DNA from: Fomitopsis serialis
Taxonomy: Eukaryota > Basidiomycota > Agaricomycetes > Polyporales > Fomitopsidaceae
Assembly (NCBI RefSeq): GCF_022376445.1
Contig: NW_025955307.1
Span: forward strand, 1 to 41,862
DNA length: 41,862 nucleotides
Direction: 5' to 3'
In this document: positions 1-10,429 of the stretch, piece after piece
Position numbering within the stretch: position 1 is the first letter of the stretch
How the letters are laid out: every line of letters starts with the position of its first letter
Program-made: the position numbers and the translations under genes
The notes under the pieces: generated by a model
Databases searched by the model: none
Seen by the model: only the letters and a program-made list of their open reading frames with translations
Told to the model about the DNA's origin: nothing

Positions 1-679
1 TCATAGTGAGTTGCTCCGGTCATCTATCGTCATTGATAGCACTTACGGCTCAGTATGGCCCCAGACGGACTGTTGATAGGATCGGTTCTGCCATTCGCCT
101 GATATGCTCAGGTTAGTAAAGCTACCACATCGACGTGATTGATCTAACAACCTGTCGTGCCGTGGAAGTCCGACGCGTTGCGTGGATCTTGATCTAGATC
201 CGTCTCCGACTTGACGAAGTAAGGTTGATGTCATTGTAGCTCCATCCGTCGCGACCAGCTGACTCCACGAGTTGTACTCTGCCGGAATACCTCGGGTGTA
301 AAGCATGGCATTTATTCTTGACGACCCGCCCAGAGATTTCCCTCCAGCCAGTTCGAACACGCGGCCATTAGCATTAGTCTGCGGTGTCGACTTCCATATG
401 CGAGTTCGCGAGCCATCTGATGCGAAGTGGGAAGACAGCAAGGGGATGCGGGAGATCCAGCCATCTTGGATACCACCGCGCTCGACGAGGAGTACCGACG
501 CCCTCTCGTCCTCGCTCAAGCGGTTTGCCAGCACGCATCCCGCTGTACCGCCACCTGCTCGGGCCGCACACATGAGATGTTATGTTCACGTGACTGAACA
601 GTCGCCACCTACCGACAATGATGTAGTCGTAACTTTCCGCAAGATTAGCTACGCTCACTACAGGGAATGAGGAGAACAT
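1..679 (-). CDS. GMC oxidoreductase, 5' part, frameshifted and cut by the window edge
   Basis: N-terminal part of a glucose-methanol-choline family flavoenzyme (FAD-dependent alcohol or sugar oxidase/dehydrogenase; many fungal members are secreted and supply H2O2). Exon 1 is 613-679 and ends in YDYIIVG; after a 58-bp intron (555-612) exon 2 opens with GGGTAGCVLANRL, so the splice joins the Rossmann dinucleotide-binding motif. The GMC signature GGKSLGGSSRINAMLYTRG follows. The next exon block (about 152-554) is conserved up to EYNSWSQL, then needs two frame changes (near 255-256 and 223-224) to continue as GWSYND and PYFVKSETD, which are standard GMC segments. A 53-bp intron (99-151), an exon at 47-98 and a donor at position 46 follow; the rest lies outside the window. 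No signal peptide is obvious at this start. Family is certain; substrate is not. It is either a pseudogene or an intact gene with sequence errors. Confidence 0.85.
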
Positions 680-1976
680 GGCGCGTCGACGTAGAGCGCC
701 ACTGTGAGTGTTTTCAGCCTACCTCGGATAGAGCATTTATGGCAGCAGTGCGGATGATAGAGACTTCCACTCCCACGACTAAATCTGTGGGAAGTTGAAG
801 CCCGGGCGGTACGACGAATGGTTCCACCTCACGTTTGAGTGCGCTCTATCTCACTGATGTTTCAGGTCATATCTGCCATCTTCTGAACATCAGGGAACGC
901 GGCTAGTCCCTGTGCAGAACCTGTTCCAGGGCGTTCCGTTAGTCCTAGTAGTACTAGACATTGTGGGATGGGTCAGTGAATGCGGCGGCCGGTCGGTGTA
1001 CCTGTCGTGGCACCTGATGATACTGACTGCACAACAAATGGTAGGTTGTACCGGCGTATGACTCATCTCAATGTTTGTAGACACCGTTGTAAGTTCCACA
1101 CCCCGACTATTCTGCCGCGAGGCAGTGACACAGAAGGTGCGGCATTACTTGAACTTAAAGCCGCAGATCCAGCTACTGAGCTAACCTGTGCAAGGATAAT
1201 CATGATAGACCACACTTCGAGACCTCGTTGACGTCTTCGATCCGTCTGAGACGTGATACGCAACCGCTATCGCGGAGGAATACACTTGCAAACCTTGCCT
1301 CAGGCTCAGGCTTGGCAGGCTACAACACTGATTACTGGTTGGCCACGGTCGGGGCGCCGCCATGTCGAACACGTAGGTTCATGCTGTCCCGAGGTTGTAG
1401 GTTTGGAGAGAGAGCGCGCCAGCCGTCTTCAAAGCTGTGTCCGTCAGGGCTGGTACTTCTTCTCCTGCGACATAACTAGCGGCGGACCTGGTAGATGCAT
1501 TGAGCATACACTGCCGAGTCGGAAACAAACCTTGTCAACAGTGTCGAGGCTCTCATTAGCGCAATGGCTGTGAAACTGTAATTTCAGCACATTGCTCGTC
1601 TCCAAAATTCTAACAAATGGCAATTGTGTAGCTGGTGTCGGACAGTGCGTGCCTCCACTAGATGGTGCTGGTCACTTCAGACTCACACCCGCGCTGTACA
1701 CTCAGAAATTGATAGCCAGATACGGGTTTCACGAAACATCGCGCTCGATGTATCTCCGAAGACGACACCGTTCCTTTCACATCGGAAGATGCGTGTACGT
1801 CTGAGTGATGTCTCTGCTAACTGACAATGCCTCCAAATGATGCCGATGAAGAAGTCCCGTGTCGGTTCATCGTACAATAAAAGCCAACACCACAAGGGGC
1901 GCCCTCTCGTGCCACTCACTCTGCAAGCGACCCAGGCTAGCACAGAACTATACTTAAATCAAGCGGAACAGTCAGT
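680..1976. other. Intergenic; possible degraded copia-like trace
   Basis: No convincing gene is visible. This stretch separates the start of the minus-strand GMC gene from the plus-strand membrane-protein gene, so it should hold two divergent promoters. Around 1670-1770 on the plus strand a short translation, LYTQKLIARYGFHE, resembles the part of Ty1/copia reverse transcriptases that precedes the YR(S)xVGxLxY region, but the reading frame is broken on both sides and no LTRs, integrase or RNase H could be found. The resemblance is weak and may be chance. Confidence 0.25.
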
Positions 1977-3808
1977 ATGTCAACCACTCAAGCTTTCAGT
2001 CTCAATCTCGGTTCCACTATGGGTGCCATGCTCATAGGTGTCGTATTGAGTGCAATGTATGTTCCACGCCATGTTCTCGACGTCGTGGCGTTGTGCCTAA
2101 CGATGACGGACAGGTTCCAAGGAATCACGACTATGCAAACCATTTTCTACGTACGTCGGTCTACCATTGACTGCGTTGGTACATGCTGATAGATCGTAGT
2201 ACACCACTTATCCCAAGGATCCTATACATCTAAAGCTTCTTGTGAGAGATTAATATATTGCATCGCCAAATAACGCACGTCGGGCTGACGGTTTCGTCAT
2301 TATCCTCCAGGTTGCTCTTCTATGGTATGTCCGTCAGCCTAACATGCATGCTTTGCCCGTCTTTACGCTCATCTTTGCAATGTAGGACTCTGGACATGCT
2401 GTCCCTCAGTATCATTGCTTATGGCTTATATACATATCTCGTGCTCGACTTCCTCGATGTTTTCGACCTCTTGCGTATCAACTGGTAAGAGATCTGTTGT
2501 TGCCCAGTCTCTTCACGACTTTGAGGATGCCTATTGACAAGCTGTACACAGGGGCTTTGCAGTAGGTCTTGGCATTTATAACATTGGCACGAAATTGACA
2601 TATTTCCTGCTCAAGACGGAACCTATCGTGTCTGTAAGTCTCCCATTCACCCCTCTAAGACTCCACGCCCGGTTTACTATTCTCAACGCGGTTAAGGGGA
2701 CTATTGCTTTGATTGTCCACCTGTAAGTATTCAATTTGCAGTGAGCAGTTATAGACACATTTGACCAATTTTGAACACAATGTAGATTCTTGGCTCACAG
2801 GCTCTGGAGACGTCAGTTCACGATCTTTGGCGTCTGGAGACTAAGTACGCTGACCAATGGCCGTGGCAGTGAACAAGAAGTGGACACCGGTTGCCTTGTT
2901 GATCGTATGTCGTCAGGAAAATCTCTGTTTACACACTCTCACTCAGGGCTAGGTTGTTGCGTCGGTGTTTCCATATGGTGAGTCGTTCGCGCCACGTGCT
3001 CAGTGTTTGGGGGTTCTTTTGCTGATACGGCTGCGTACGATCAAGTCCTTGTATTCAGTGAGTACGGTCCCTTTGTCACACACAAAGATCATTGCGAGAT
3101 GAAACTGGACATCAACAGTTGCTGCCCGGGAAGCGTAAGTTCAAGACCCCATAGTAACAAACATTATGGAGTTGACCATACTGTGACGCTAGTCTGGGCT
3201 CTGACCGTATGTGGTCAGAGGTTAGCGCGAACCTACATGTACGTCTGGCGAATACACTGGTTCAATTCCGTGGCTGACATGGCGCAGTGGATATCCATAG
3301 CGTCTGTCACATCAACATCAGTCATCGACCTGGTCATCACCTGTGCAATTTGTGTCCAGCTATACTACAGCAAAACTGGCCTGCCACAGTACGTCTTTAG
3401 TTCAACCTTCTATGGACAAATACCACGGCTTACCGAGAATATGATCATGTACTTAGAACGAACAGAATGCTATACGTGATAACTTTGTACACGATCACAA
3501 GTGGCCTGGTCCCGACGTAAGTCACACTGTATAGCAGAATTGTGCATTTGAAAGTCACACCTTGATAGCATCGTCTGCTTTGGCGATTTGATTGCCGTAC
3601 GTCGTCGTCTTCGTGTGACGCCACAGCATGGTGGTAAAAAGCTGACCCGTACGCAGTACGTTGCGGCACCGGACACACTGGCATTCGAAGTGTTCCAAGT
3701 GATAATATCACGAGGTGCGACGGACTGCATAGTGGACAAGTTTTACGAGATACTATCGATTCCTAATACACACCACACAGCCTACGTGAACACTTTGATG
3801 GCGACGTA
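1977..3808 (+). CDS. DUF6534-type fungal multi-pass membrane protein (many introns, one frame break)
   Basis: Basidiomycete-specific seven-helix membrane protein family of unknown function, often compared with receptors. The start at 1977 gives MSTTQAFSLNLGSTMGAMLI, the typical opening. Joins I could reconstruct: exons 1977-2056, 2114-2150, 2200-2241, 2311-2324, 2386-2484 and 2552 onward, with introns of 49-69 bp. They read through ITTMQTIFY, YPKDP, LDMLSLSIIAYGLYTYLVLDF and LLRINW. Further exons include IVHLFLAHRLWR (splice near 2731-2787) and, at 3277-3390, WISIASVTSTSVIDLVITC, the diagnostic late helix pair. Near 3464 one base seems to be missing: the frame jumps from MIMYLERT to GMLYVITLYTITSG. 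The end near TAYVNTLMAT (about 3779-3808) fits the usual YVNSLLATLNAR terminus, shortened by a stop. Hydrophobic content is high throughout. Family call is good; the exact 3' exons (2900-3300, 3500-3800) are unsure. Confidence 0.7.
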
Positions 3809-4823
3809 AGCTTCAAGAATCTGCTTTTCTTCGCAGTGAAGGCACGTTGACTTTCTTGTACACCCAGTCTCAACAGCCGCAACGCCATCCGAGGACGCGG
3901 CGCGGCAAGTGAACTTGCCGCTGTTTCAGTACCAAGTGTAGCCTTCAGACGAAACACCAGCTCTGGGAACAGGTCGGCGACTCTGAGTATGACAGGAGAT
4001 GCAGATGTAGAGATTTGTGCGGTGCGTATCATTTCGCACATCTCGTACGCAATATTCATGCGTCCGCAACTTGTGCAGATAAAGCAAAACGATGAAATAT
4101 CCGCGCAGACCTTTTCGTGGAATGCTGAATAGGTGTCCTGTCGTTTTCAAGCTTCAGAATACGCAGTCAAAGACTGGCTAGTGAATATCATTACCGTCAG
4201 AGAGCTACTGTGAGATATCATGTTTAGGGCTCAGCGCGGGCAATGGTGTAATGCATACTAGTGAACGTACGTTATGATTGAACTTCGCTGCCCTTGTATG
4301 TGTCGCGGCCTCTCGCACAGCACGGCTCGGTGGGGGATGAATATCGATGAATCCTAGTACGTCTCGGATGGTGACCTTGTGCGACAACTGCATGGCACTG
4401 CCACGGTAGTTGAGAACGTATGCACGAGATTCGGAAAGCGGCCAACCTGTGCTAGCTATAATCATTTGGGAAGACTATTAATCGGCCGGAACTCGTCACT
4501 ACAGAGGCTATGCTGGCAGTGAGCAGGCCAATCTGCTGTTGTGTTCAATAGTACTTACACCTTGGTCCTTTGGCGTCGCTGCCTCGGAAGGAACAAGGTG
4601 ACCAACAAAAAGGATAATGCGGCAGCAGCCTCGTTGCTACGGAACGCGAAGGAACAAGACCGCAAGATCCCGATTAAGGAACATGTTCCATACATGGGGT
4701 TGTGGGTCCACTGTTAATAATGCTTAGTCAGCGACGAGGCGCAGTCGGCCGCTCCGCCTTGGCCAGCCGCCCGCATCCTCTACTTAAACTCCCACCAGCA
4801 ACCTACCCACACATCCCTACGCT
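3809..4823. other. Intergenic, with repeated short motif upstream of the PIN-domain gene
   Basis: No recognisable gene. Open frames on the minus strand (3763-4059, 4205-4465) resemble nothing I know and lack clean splice sites. Close to the downstream gene the motif GAAGGAACAAG occurs twice (4587-4597 and 4648-4658), and a 12-bp perfect palindrome GGAACATGTTCC lies at 4678-4689. These sit 135-240 bp upstream of the PIN-domain start codon and could be regulatory, which is inference only. A pyrimidine-rich leader with CTACTTAAACTCCC precedes the start codon. Confidence 0.4.
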
Positions 4824-6059
4824 ATGGCAGACGTCAAGGTAACAGCCCCTACCCCCGTTCTTCGAGACAGTGCTTATCAGGGCCGACAGGGGCCCACGAT
4901 CGCCTCCAACAAGATGGCCATGTCCCGCGCCCTCGGTGCGGCGTTCCTCAACCACCAAGTCCAACAGCTGGAGAAGACAGTGTCCGACGTTGGACCTGGA
5001 GGTGCAAACTGGCGTGACCGGCGCACGCCCAAACACTTTGACCGACAAGGCCACAACGATGGGAAGCGCCCCCGTGGCGCTCCCACCAAACCGGCGTGGA
5101 AGCGGGACGGGGAGAGCACGGAGATAGACGGCGATGAGATGGGCAGACAGGGGGGCGGGAAAGTGGAGAAGGACGCGGACGTCATCGTCGTCGACGCCAG
5201 CGTGCTCGTCCATGCGATCAACCAGGTGAAGAAATGGTGCCGTGAGGGTCGGGAGGAGATCGTGATCGTGCCGCTCGAGGCCCTCAACACCCTCGACCTA
5301 CTCAAGAAGGGCATGAGCTCGCTGGCACAGAGGGCCCGTGCGGCATCCCGCATTCTCGAGGCGCAGGTCGGGACGAACCCGCGGATCCGAGTGCAGCGTG
5401 ACGATGCATTCGTGCTGTGGGACGGGGTCTTCGACAAACAGGTGCCACCCACGAGTTCGCCGGAGTGGGTTCGCCGAACAATCTGCTGTGCGCGTTGGGA
5501 AATCGACCATGTCGCAGACGAGGTCGATGCGTTCGCCACCAACGCGGGTTCCGGTGGCAATCAGCCCCGCGTCGTTCTAGCTGTGCTCTCTCAGGCTCCG
5601 GAGGCGCAATCCGAGGCTGTCTTCATACCGGGCAACCACCTGTCAGCGTCCCCAGTCCCCCTACCCGCGCCTCAGACGAACAGGCATGAGCCGCGCTCCT
5701 CCGGGGCGCTGGTTGCATTGTGGGCAGCCAAGGCAGGCATCGAGGTCCTCGAGGTGCCTCCCGCTCCGTCTGGTGGAAACACCACCAGTCGCAACACTTC
5801 TCCTGGTGGCGACGGGCGCCGCTCACCTCAGGCCACCCGGCGCTCCAACGAGGAGGACCGTGCAAAGCGAGGCGGGCGCCGGAACTCTCACATGCGGAAC
5901 GGAGAACGTGGGGGCACCCCTGTTACCGTGCGTCCTACCACTGGGACTGGCCTCGTGGAAAGGCCACCTGCCGTCATGGCTATGATGGAGGCGGTGGCTC
6001 AGCCGAGTCGAGTGGTTCGTGTCCTTGCGCGTGGAGAGAAGCTCGAGCCAGACACATGA
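4824..6059 (+). CDS. PIN-domain protein (putative RNA nuclease, Nmd4/SMG6-like fold)
   Basis: Single-exon gene of 411 codons. Residues 1-115 are low-complexity and polar (RNA-binding-like linker). From about residue 118 a PIN-like core starts: VIVVDASVLVHAINQVKKW places an acidic residue at D124 on strand 1, and IVIVPLEALNTLDLLKKG provides E152, the usual second acidic position; ARAASRILEAQ and IRVQRDDAFVLWD follow. This matches fungal PIN proteins related to Nmd4 and the SMG6 PIN domain, which act in RNA decay, although Nmd4 itself is thought to be inactive. The rest (residues 260-411) is disordered and rich in Ser, Arg and Gly. Catalysis cannot be settled from sequence, since the remaining acidic residues are not obvious. 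The start is the first ATG after a pyrimidine-rich leader. The gene is convergent with prefoldin subunit 5. Confidence 0.75.
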   Translation: MADVKVTAPTPVLRDSAYQGRQGPTIASNKMAMSRALGAAFLNHQVQQLEKTVSDVGPGGANWRDRRTPKHFDRQGHNDGKRPRGAPTKPAWKRDGESTEIDGDEMGRQGGGKVEKDADVIVVDASVLVHAINQVKKWCREGREEIVIVPLEALNTLDLLKKGMSSLAQRARAASRILEAQVGTNPRIRVQRDDAFVLWDGVFDKQVPPTSSPEWVRRTICCARWEIDHVADEVDAFATNAGSGGNQPRVVLAVLSQAPEAQSEAVFIPGNHLSASPVPLPAPQTNRHEPRSSGALVALWAAKAGIEVLEVPPAPSGGNTTSRNTSPGGDGRRSPQATRRSNEEDRAKRGGRRNSHMRNGERGGTPVTVRPTTGTGLVERPPAVMAMMEAVAQPSRVVRVLARGEKLEPDT

Positions 6060-6684
6060 CGTGCAACAGCAACAATCATCGATGATATTTGAGGTATGCC
6101 GACACCTGCTTGCTTCTGTGGCATGAGACTGATACGCAAGAAAGACCTCAGGCTCGTATCCAGCTATTGCTTCTCACCCAGTGTACGGACACCGTCCGCA
6201 TGACGGCAGACAGATTCGCATACAGACGACGGTCTGGATGACCGTCCCGGCAGCGGAGGTTGCGCCGCACACGCAACGCACGCAGCGCATGGTTCTGGTT
6301 GACTCGAAACGACACGGAGGCGACAGGTCTGACGTATCGCACAGCGATAGTGACCGGTATGGTTCGCGGACTGTTGACATTGCCTCGGCGGGTGGCCTGA
6401 CGAGTTCTACCACATATGCAAACCCCACAGCACATCTTAGATCCTTGGGTTCTGTGATCCTATGCCTAGTATGATCCTCTCATCTTTTCCGCATACATGT
6501 ATCTTGGGTACCCCTGTACTGTATGGCTCGCGCGCATCCCTATATGATTCTTCTCCCACACCGAGCAGTGCTAGTGAGAAACGTCTGCAATCGGAATTGC
6601 AAATGTGGTACATAGGCATTACAACTACTAATTGTACACGGTATACAATCTGCGAGGCTGACACTGCTTTAACCGATTCCACCC
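6060..6684. other. Convergent intergenic region
   Basis: Lies between the stop codons of the PIN-domain gene (plus) and the prefoldin gene (minus), so it should hold both 3' UTRs. Open frames on both strands around 6148-6474 mirror each other and show no family resemblance. I see no RNA gene or repeat here. Confidence 0.5.
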
Positions 6685-7332
6685 TTACGATGCCTTCGGA
6701 GCTGCCTGTTCTTGTAGTTTCATCTGCATGATATTGATGAGATAGTTCATGTTGTCCTGCTTCTTGGCTATCGTATCTTGCAGGGCCTCGAGGTTCGTGC
6801 GGATGTAATCCACCTTGGCCTCGTAGTGTTTCACCGCCTGCGCCCGCGTCTAACACAGGGCGGTCAGTACACCAGTTCATAGCATCTGCATAGCATGCAG
6901 GAACGGCGCTCACTTTCTTCACATAGTATCCTGTACCGACGTCCACCACCACGTTCTCTGTGTCGCACAGCTTCCCCGGGACGTAGAGCGAATTCGTCAA
7001 CGGCACAAGGATGGTCTTGTCTGGACATGCGGCTTAGTCGTGGAAAGCCACCCGAACGGATGGCTGGTATGCTCACCTTTCCTCTCCGGAGTGACTTGCT
7101 TGACGTTATCCATGCATGCCTTGAACTTGGCCTGCGCCTGCCTCAGTTGCGTGAAGGAGTTCGTGAGATGTGTGAGCTCCTGCAGAGGAATACGGAAGGG
7201 CGTGTCAGTGGGGTGGTCAGAATGTTCGCACTGTCGCACCTCCTCGAGTTGTCGCCGCACATCTGCGAGTTGCGGGAGGTCCAGGTCTGTTACATTGATT
7301 TGCTGAGGTTGGGGTGCGGTGGTCGACGCCAT
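6685..7332 (-). CDS. GIM5: Prefoldin subunit 5
   Basis: Alpha-type subunit of the hexameric prefoldin co-chaperone, which captures unfolded actin and tubulin in the cytosol and passes them to the CCT chaperonin. Four exons: 7240-7332, 7077-7179, 6914-7020 and 6685-6849, with GT-AG introns of 60, 56 and 64 bp, giving 155 residues, the usual length. The spliced protein shows the first coiled-coil helix ([20 protein letters not shown], then [19 protein letters not shown]), the conserved beta hairpins ([16 protein letters not shown] and [13 protein letters not shown]) and the second helix ([20 protein letters not shown]). All joins keep frame. The start is the ATG giving [11 protein letters not shown]; a longer upstream frame is ignored because the family begins here. 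The stop TAA is at 6685-6687. Confidence 0.95.
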
Positions 7333-7429
7333 GGTGCCGGCCCACAAGAATTCGACATCGAGTCCGAGCAAAGGCTTGTTCTATGGCAAGTGTGTACGAT
7401 CATGTATGTACATTCTATTACCTTGATAA

Positions 7430-7509
7430 GCATTCGTGGTGTAGCGGTAACATTGGGTCTTCCCACATGAAGATTGGCCTAGCTCCGGGTTCGACTCCCG
7501 GCGGATGCA
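7430..7509 (+). tRNA. tRNA-Gly(CCC) with a 9-nt intron
   Basis: The acceptor stem GCATTCG pairs with CGGATGC (one G-U pair), with discriminator A at 7509. The D-arm is GTGTAGCGGTAACAT. The anticodon stem GGGTC (7455-7459) pairs with GGCCT (7476-7480) only if nine bases, CATGAAGAT (7466-7474), are removed at the canonical site one base 3' of the anticodon. This leaves a seven-base loop with anticodon CCC. The T-arm is CCGGGTTCGACTCCCGG, which supplies the B box. A run of eight T at 7528-7535 is a good RNA polymerase III terminator. Confidence 0.9.
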
Positions 7510-7527
7510 CGTCCTGCGTTGTAAAGA

Positions 7528-7535
7528 TTTTTTTT
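7528..7535 (+). terminator. Pol III terminator of tRNA-Gly
   Basis: Run of eight T starting 19 bases after the tRNA-Gly discriminator base, the expected form of a polymerase III stop signal. Confidence 0.75.
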
Positions 7536-7869
7536 CGTACTGCTTCCTATCATAGTAACAAATGTACACAGCCGTTGTCATGGCTGAGATCGCCTTTGTA
7601 GCAACACTAGATGCGTATATTAACCTCTTCATCGGCTTCAAAGATTTACTGGTCAGAGGCTTGTTCACGAACACCTTCAGTAGAGAAGGCAAGGTCAGGG
7701 AAACAGGTACGCTTGTCGTACTTATTATAGACTGCGACCTCCAGCCTGGACGATAGAGACCAGGAATGATGATAATGCTGCATGCGTAGAATGACACTCA
7801 TAGGTACACACACTCATAGCTACATATATGGCTATAACATGCTCGTCGCAAATACCAGGAATATCCGCT

Positions 7870-9863
7870 TCAACCTAGTCCGAAGATGAGCCCCGCCAGA
7901 TCTCGCCACCCGCGTCGCACTGTGACCTTCGACCCGCCTCCATACTCGTCACCCAACCACTCTATGAACCTGGCATCCAACCCGCTGAAGGGACCTAGCT
8001 CAAACGATATGACATCTTTCGGTGTCAAGACGATCACGTCCAGAGAGCTCCCACTCTCTGCTCGCGCTTGTGCACGTCTTAGCGGGACGAGTTCAGCGAG
8101 GCGGACGAGGGTGATGGAGGTATTGGTGTGGAACGTCTGTAGCAACGCGAGCGTAGTGATAACCTGCCGCGCGCGACGGCTGCCGTCGCCCTCAAAGTGG
8201 GTGACTGTCGCGGAGTTCTTGAGCTGGCGAGCAGAGACCGCTGACAGGCTCGTACTAGCGGACTGCGCATCGCCTTTGCTACTAGCCCATGCCAACACCG
8301 ACATGCCGCTGTTCCTGGCGATGCCGCGTAGCGAGCGGGTCGTAGATGTTGAGGCCTCGACCGTGCGGCCTTCGATGCCCATACCTAGTGTGCGCACGTA
8401 CGTCTTGGGGACGCGCAGTGAAAGCGCGTCATCGCCCTCGAGGCGGAGGCTGCCCCAGTTGCTGGAGCTACAGGGATATGATGGGCTTCCTCGCCAGGAG
8501 CCCATCCAGAGACCTGCGCACACTACACAGACGTCCTCGTAGACGCGCCAGATATCTGTCCAGGAGCCAGACCTCGTACGCGGTCTCCCACTGCCTGAGG
8601 ATGGGTCGCAGCAGTCGTCGGTATCCTCGCCCGCGTCGATCCGCAGTAACCGGTCAATTTCAGACCACTAGAGAGCCATTAGCGCCGCGTCGAAAAGGAA
8701 ACACTGGGAACGTATTTACCAGCTTAACATCGCTCCAGGTGAAGCGTACCACCGACAGGCGATGCGACGGCATCTTCGATCCTGACGGTTCACAGGGCTT
8801 CGTCACATAGAATGCTGGTCGGGTATTAGGTGTCGACGTTCGAAGATCAATGAGAAGGTCATAGCATGAAGGCTTCTCGAGGAAGATGGCATCCGTCGTG
8901 CACGCTATCCATCCACGGCTAGACTTGCTCTCTTCCTCAAGCTTCGACAGGTCGTTGAGCGTGACCATGCCGAGCACTTTCACGCCTTCGGTGCTCTTCC
9001 CCTTCAGTTTCGGCGCCGGTTGGGTATCATCATCGTCAATCGGGGTATCGGCCTCTCCCGTCTGGCACTGGTAACATATGTCCGCAGCAACCTGGCAGAG
9101 TATACACGCGGCCTCGACAGGCGGGAGGGTATATATCAGTATTCGTCGTCGTCCGAGGACGTGTTTGTACAGCGTGAGCGAGGAGGGCCCGAGTATGCGC
9201 AGCAGATGGGGCAGGTGGATTGTCGGGTCAGTGTCGAGCGCTGCGCTATCCCCCTCTAGTTCGGCGCTCCAGCCTCCCCAGTCACCTGCGCCGCCCAGGT
9301 TTGGTTGACGGGCCTTGCGCTGCTCGAAGAATGCGCGCGCGGGCTCCCAGTCGTGCTCGAGAGGGATTAGCGTGTCTCGGTCTCCGAGGGAAGACCGTAT
9401 CGTGTGGAAGAGCGCCTTCAGTGCGGGGACGTGCAACCAAGGTCGCGGGCGAGGAGAGTGGGCTAGCAGGATGCCGAGCGAGGATAGGCGATAGCCGCGG
9501 TGCCCCTCCTCTGCGGTCTCTTGACGGTGGAAAACGCAGACGCCTTGGTGGTCGTCCTTCGTGAAGTACACAACGTCGCGCTCCATTGTGTGCAGTCCAC
9601 TCGGAAGGCAGCTATATTCTACATGGTTCAGATCTACGTCTGCACAAGAAAATGTCCGTCGTAAGCTAGATGATACGGAGCAAATGACCAAACGTACCGT
9701 CGGTAGTCTTGAGCGACCAATCGACGACATTTCCCCGGGTAGGATGGAATGCGGCATGGAAGATAGCGACTGGTAAGGGTGAATTCAGACCCAACCAAAG
9801 CTACTCCTAGTGTGCGCGGCATAACTTACCTACATCCTGCGGTGCTTTGCCGTTCGCATCCAT
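7870..9863 (-). CDS. LCHN/DENN-like protein (DUF4484-type C-terminus)
   Basis: Predicted DENN-family trafficking protein of the LCHN (DENND11) / fungal Anr2 type; relatives act on Rab or Arf GTPase pathways, but the role here is inferred. Four exons: 9830-9863, 9698-9769, 8720-9639 and 7870-8667 (introns 60, 58 and 52 bp), 607 residues. Exon 1 encodes MDANGKAPQDV, and exon 2 AIFHAAFHPTRGNVVDWSL, the typical first DENN strand. It continues DLNHVEYSCLPSGLHTMERD, then VYFTKDDHQGVCVFHR. The middle shows LGMVTLNDLSKLE and WIACTTDAIFLEKPSCYDLL. The C-terminus FIEWLGDEYGGG ... VRRGWRDLAGLIFGLG matches the DUF4484 ending. All joins keep frame and no breaks are seen. The start lies only 21 bp from a plus-strand ATG at 9885, so the promoter region is probably shared. 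Confidence 0.8.
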
Positions 9864-9884
9864 CGAATAAGTACTTACTACAGG

Positions 9885-10091
9885 ATGTTTCTTCCACCAA
9901 ATAGTACACGTTTTGTATTATCCAAGAAATCTGTTTTAGAGACGCAAAGACGCAAAGGCGGCGGGCAGAGGCCCGACCTGGTAGTAGCGAAAACGGTTTG
10001 GATCAAAGAGGAAGGGAGTAAGGACAAGGATGAGGATGAGGAGGACGAGCCTGAGGTGGAGGACGGCAACCGAAGCGCCGAGCGATCGTAG
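9885..10091 (+). CDS. Small basic/acidic ORF, doubtful
   Basis: A 68-codon open frame starting 21 bp from the divergent LCHN-like start. The first half is basic (KKSVLETQRRKGGGQRPDLVV followed by AKTVWIKEE) and the second half is a run of Asp, Glu and Lys. I do not recognise it. It could be a real short protein, the first exon of something longer, or chance coding in a leader; the purine-rich tract gives open frames easily. No splice partner was found downstream before the SAC3 gene. Confidence 0.3.
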   Translation: MFLPPNSTRFVLSKKSVLETQRRKGGGQRPDLVVAKTVWIKEEGSKDKDEDEEDEPEVEDGNRSAERS

Positions 10092-10377
10092 ATATCACGT
10101 GTTGACTTATAAGTGTGGTAAGTACATTAATTCTTGAAGTATAGATTGAGCACAATACAGGAGTACTGCAGACGTAAGAAATATCAATGACATCTTGCCC
10201 TACCTGAGTATCAAAGAATACATGATACCGTAGCATTTGAATGTAACTCGAGTAACAGCGGATGTGGCATCTTCGACGAAGTGCGCGACAAAACTTACGT
10301 AATGTGGCTATTGTCGCGCGCGTCGCGGCGCGTGCGCGCTCAGCGCTCAGTAAGTACCACCATTGGGCCCACCATCA

Positions 10378-10404
10378 CCTCCTCCTCCTCCTCCTCCTCC
10401 TCCT
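10378..10404 (+). repeat. (CCT)9 microsatellite in the SAC3 leader
   Basis: Nine uninterrupted CCT units, 26 bp upstream of the chosen SAC3 start codon. Read in the upstream frame it would give a polyleucine tract, but that frame is unlikely to be translated. A pyrimidine-rich tract just before the start codon is common in strongly expressed filamentous fungal genes. Confidence 0.9.
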
Positions 10405-10429
10405 CTCGTTCACCCTGGTCCGACGCGTT

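Larger units (their letters stand above)
7333..7869. other. Intergenic region carrying a tRNA gene
   Basis: Contains the tRNA-Gly gene described separately. The remainder (7540-7869) has short open frames on both strands but no family resemblance or splice pattern, and presumably includes the 3' UTR of the downstream minus-strand LCHN-like gene. Confidence 0.45.

Noticed and set aside
1592..1943. Copia reverse-transcriptase remnant
   Set aside because: Only one short resemblance in one frame; no LTRs, integrase or RNase H. Kept only as a low-confidence remark.
10262..10429. Upstream extension of SAC3 with a run of leucines
   Set aside because: The leucines come from the CCT microsatellite; SAC3 proteins do not begin with a membrane-like segment, and the ATG at 10430 gives a typical polar N-terminus.
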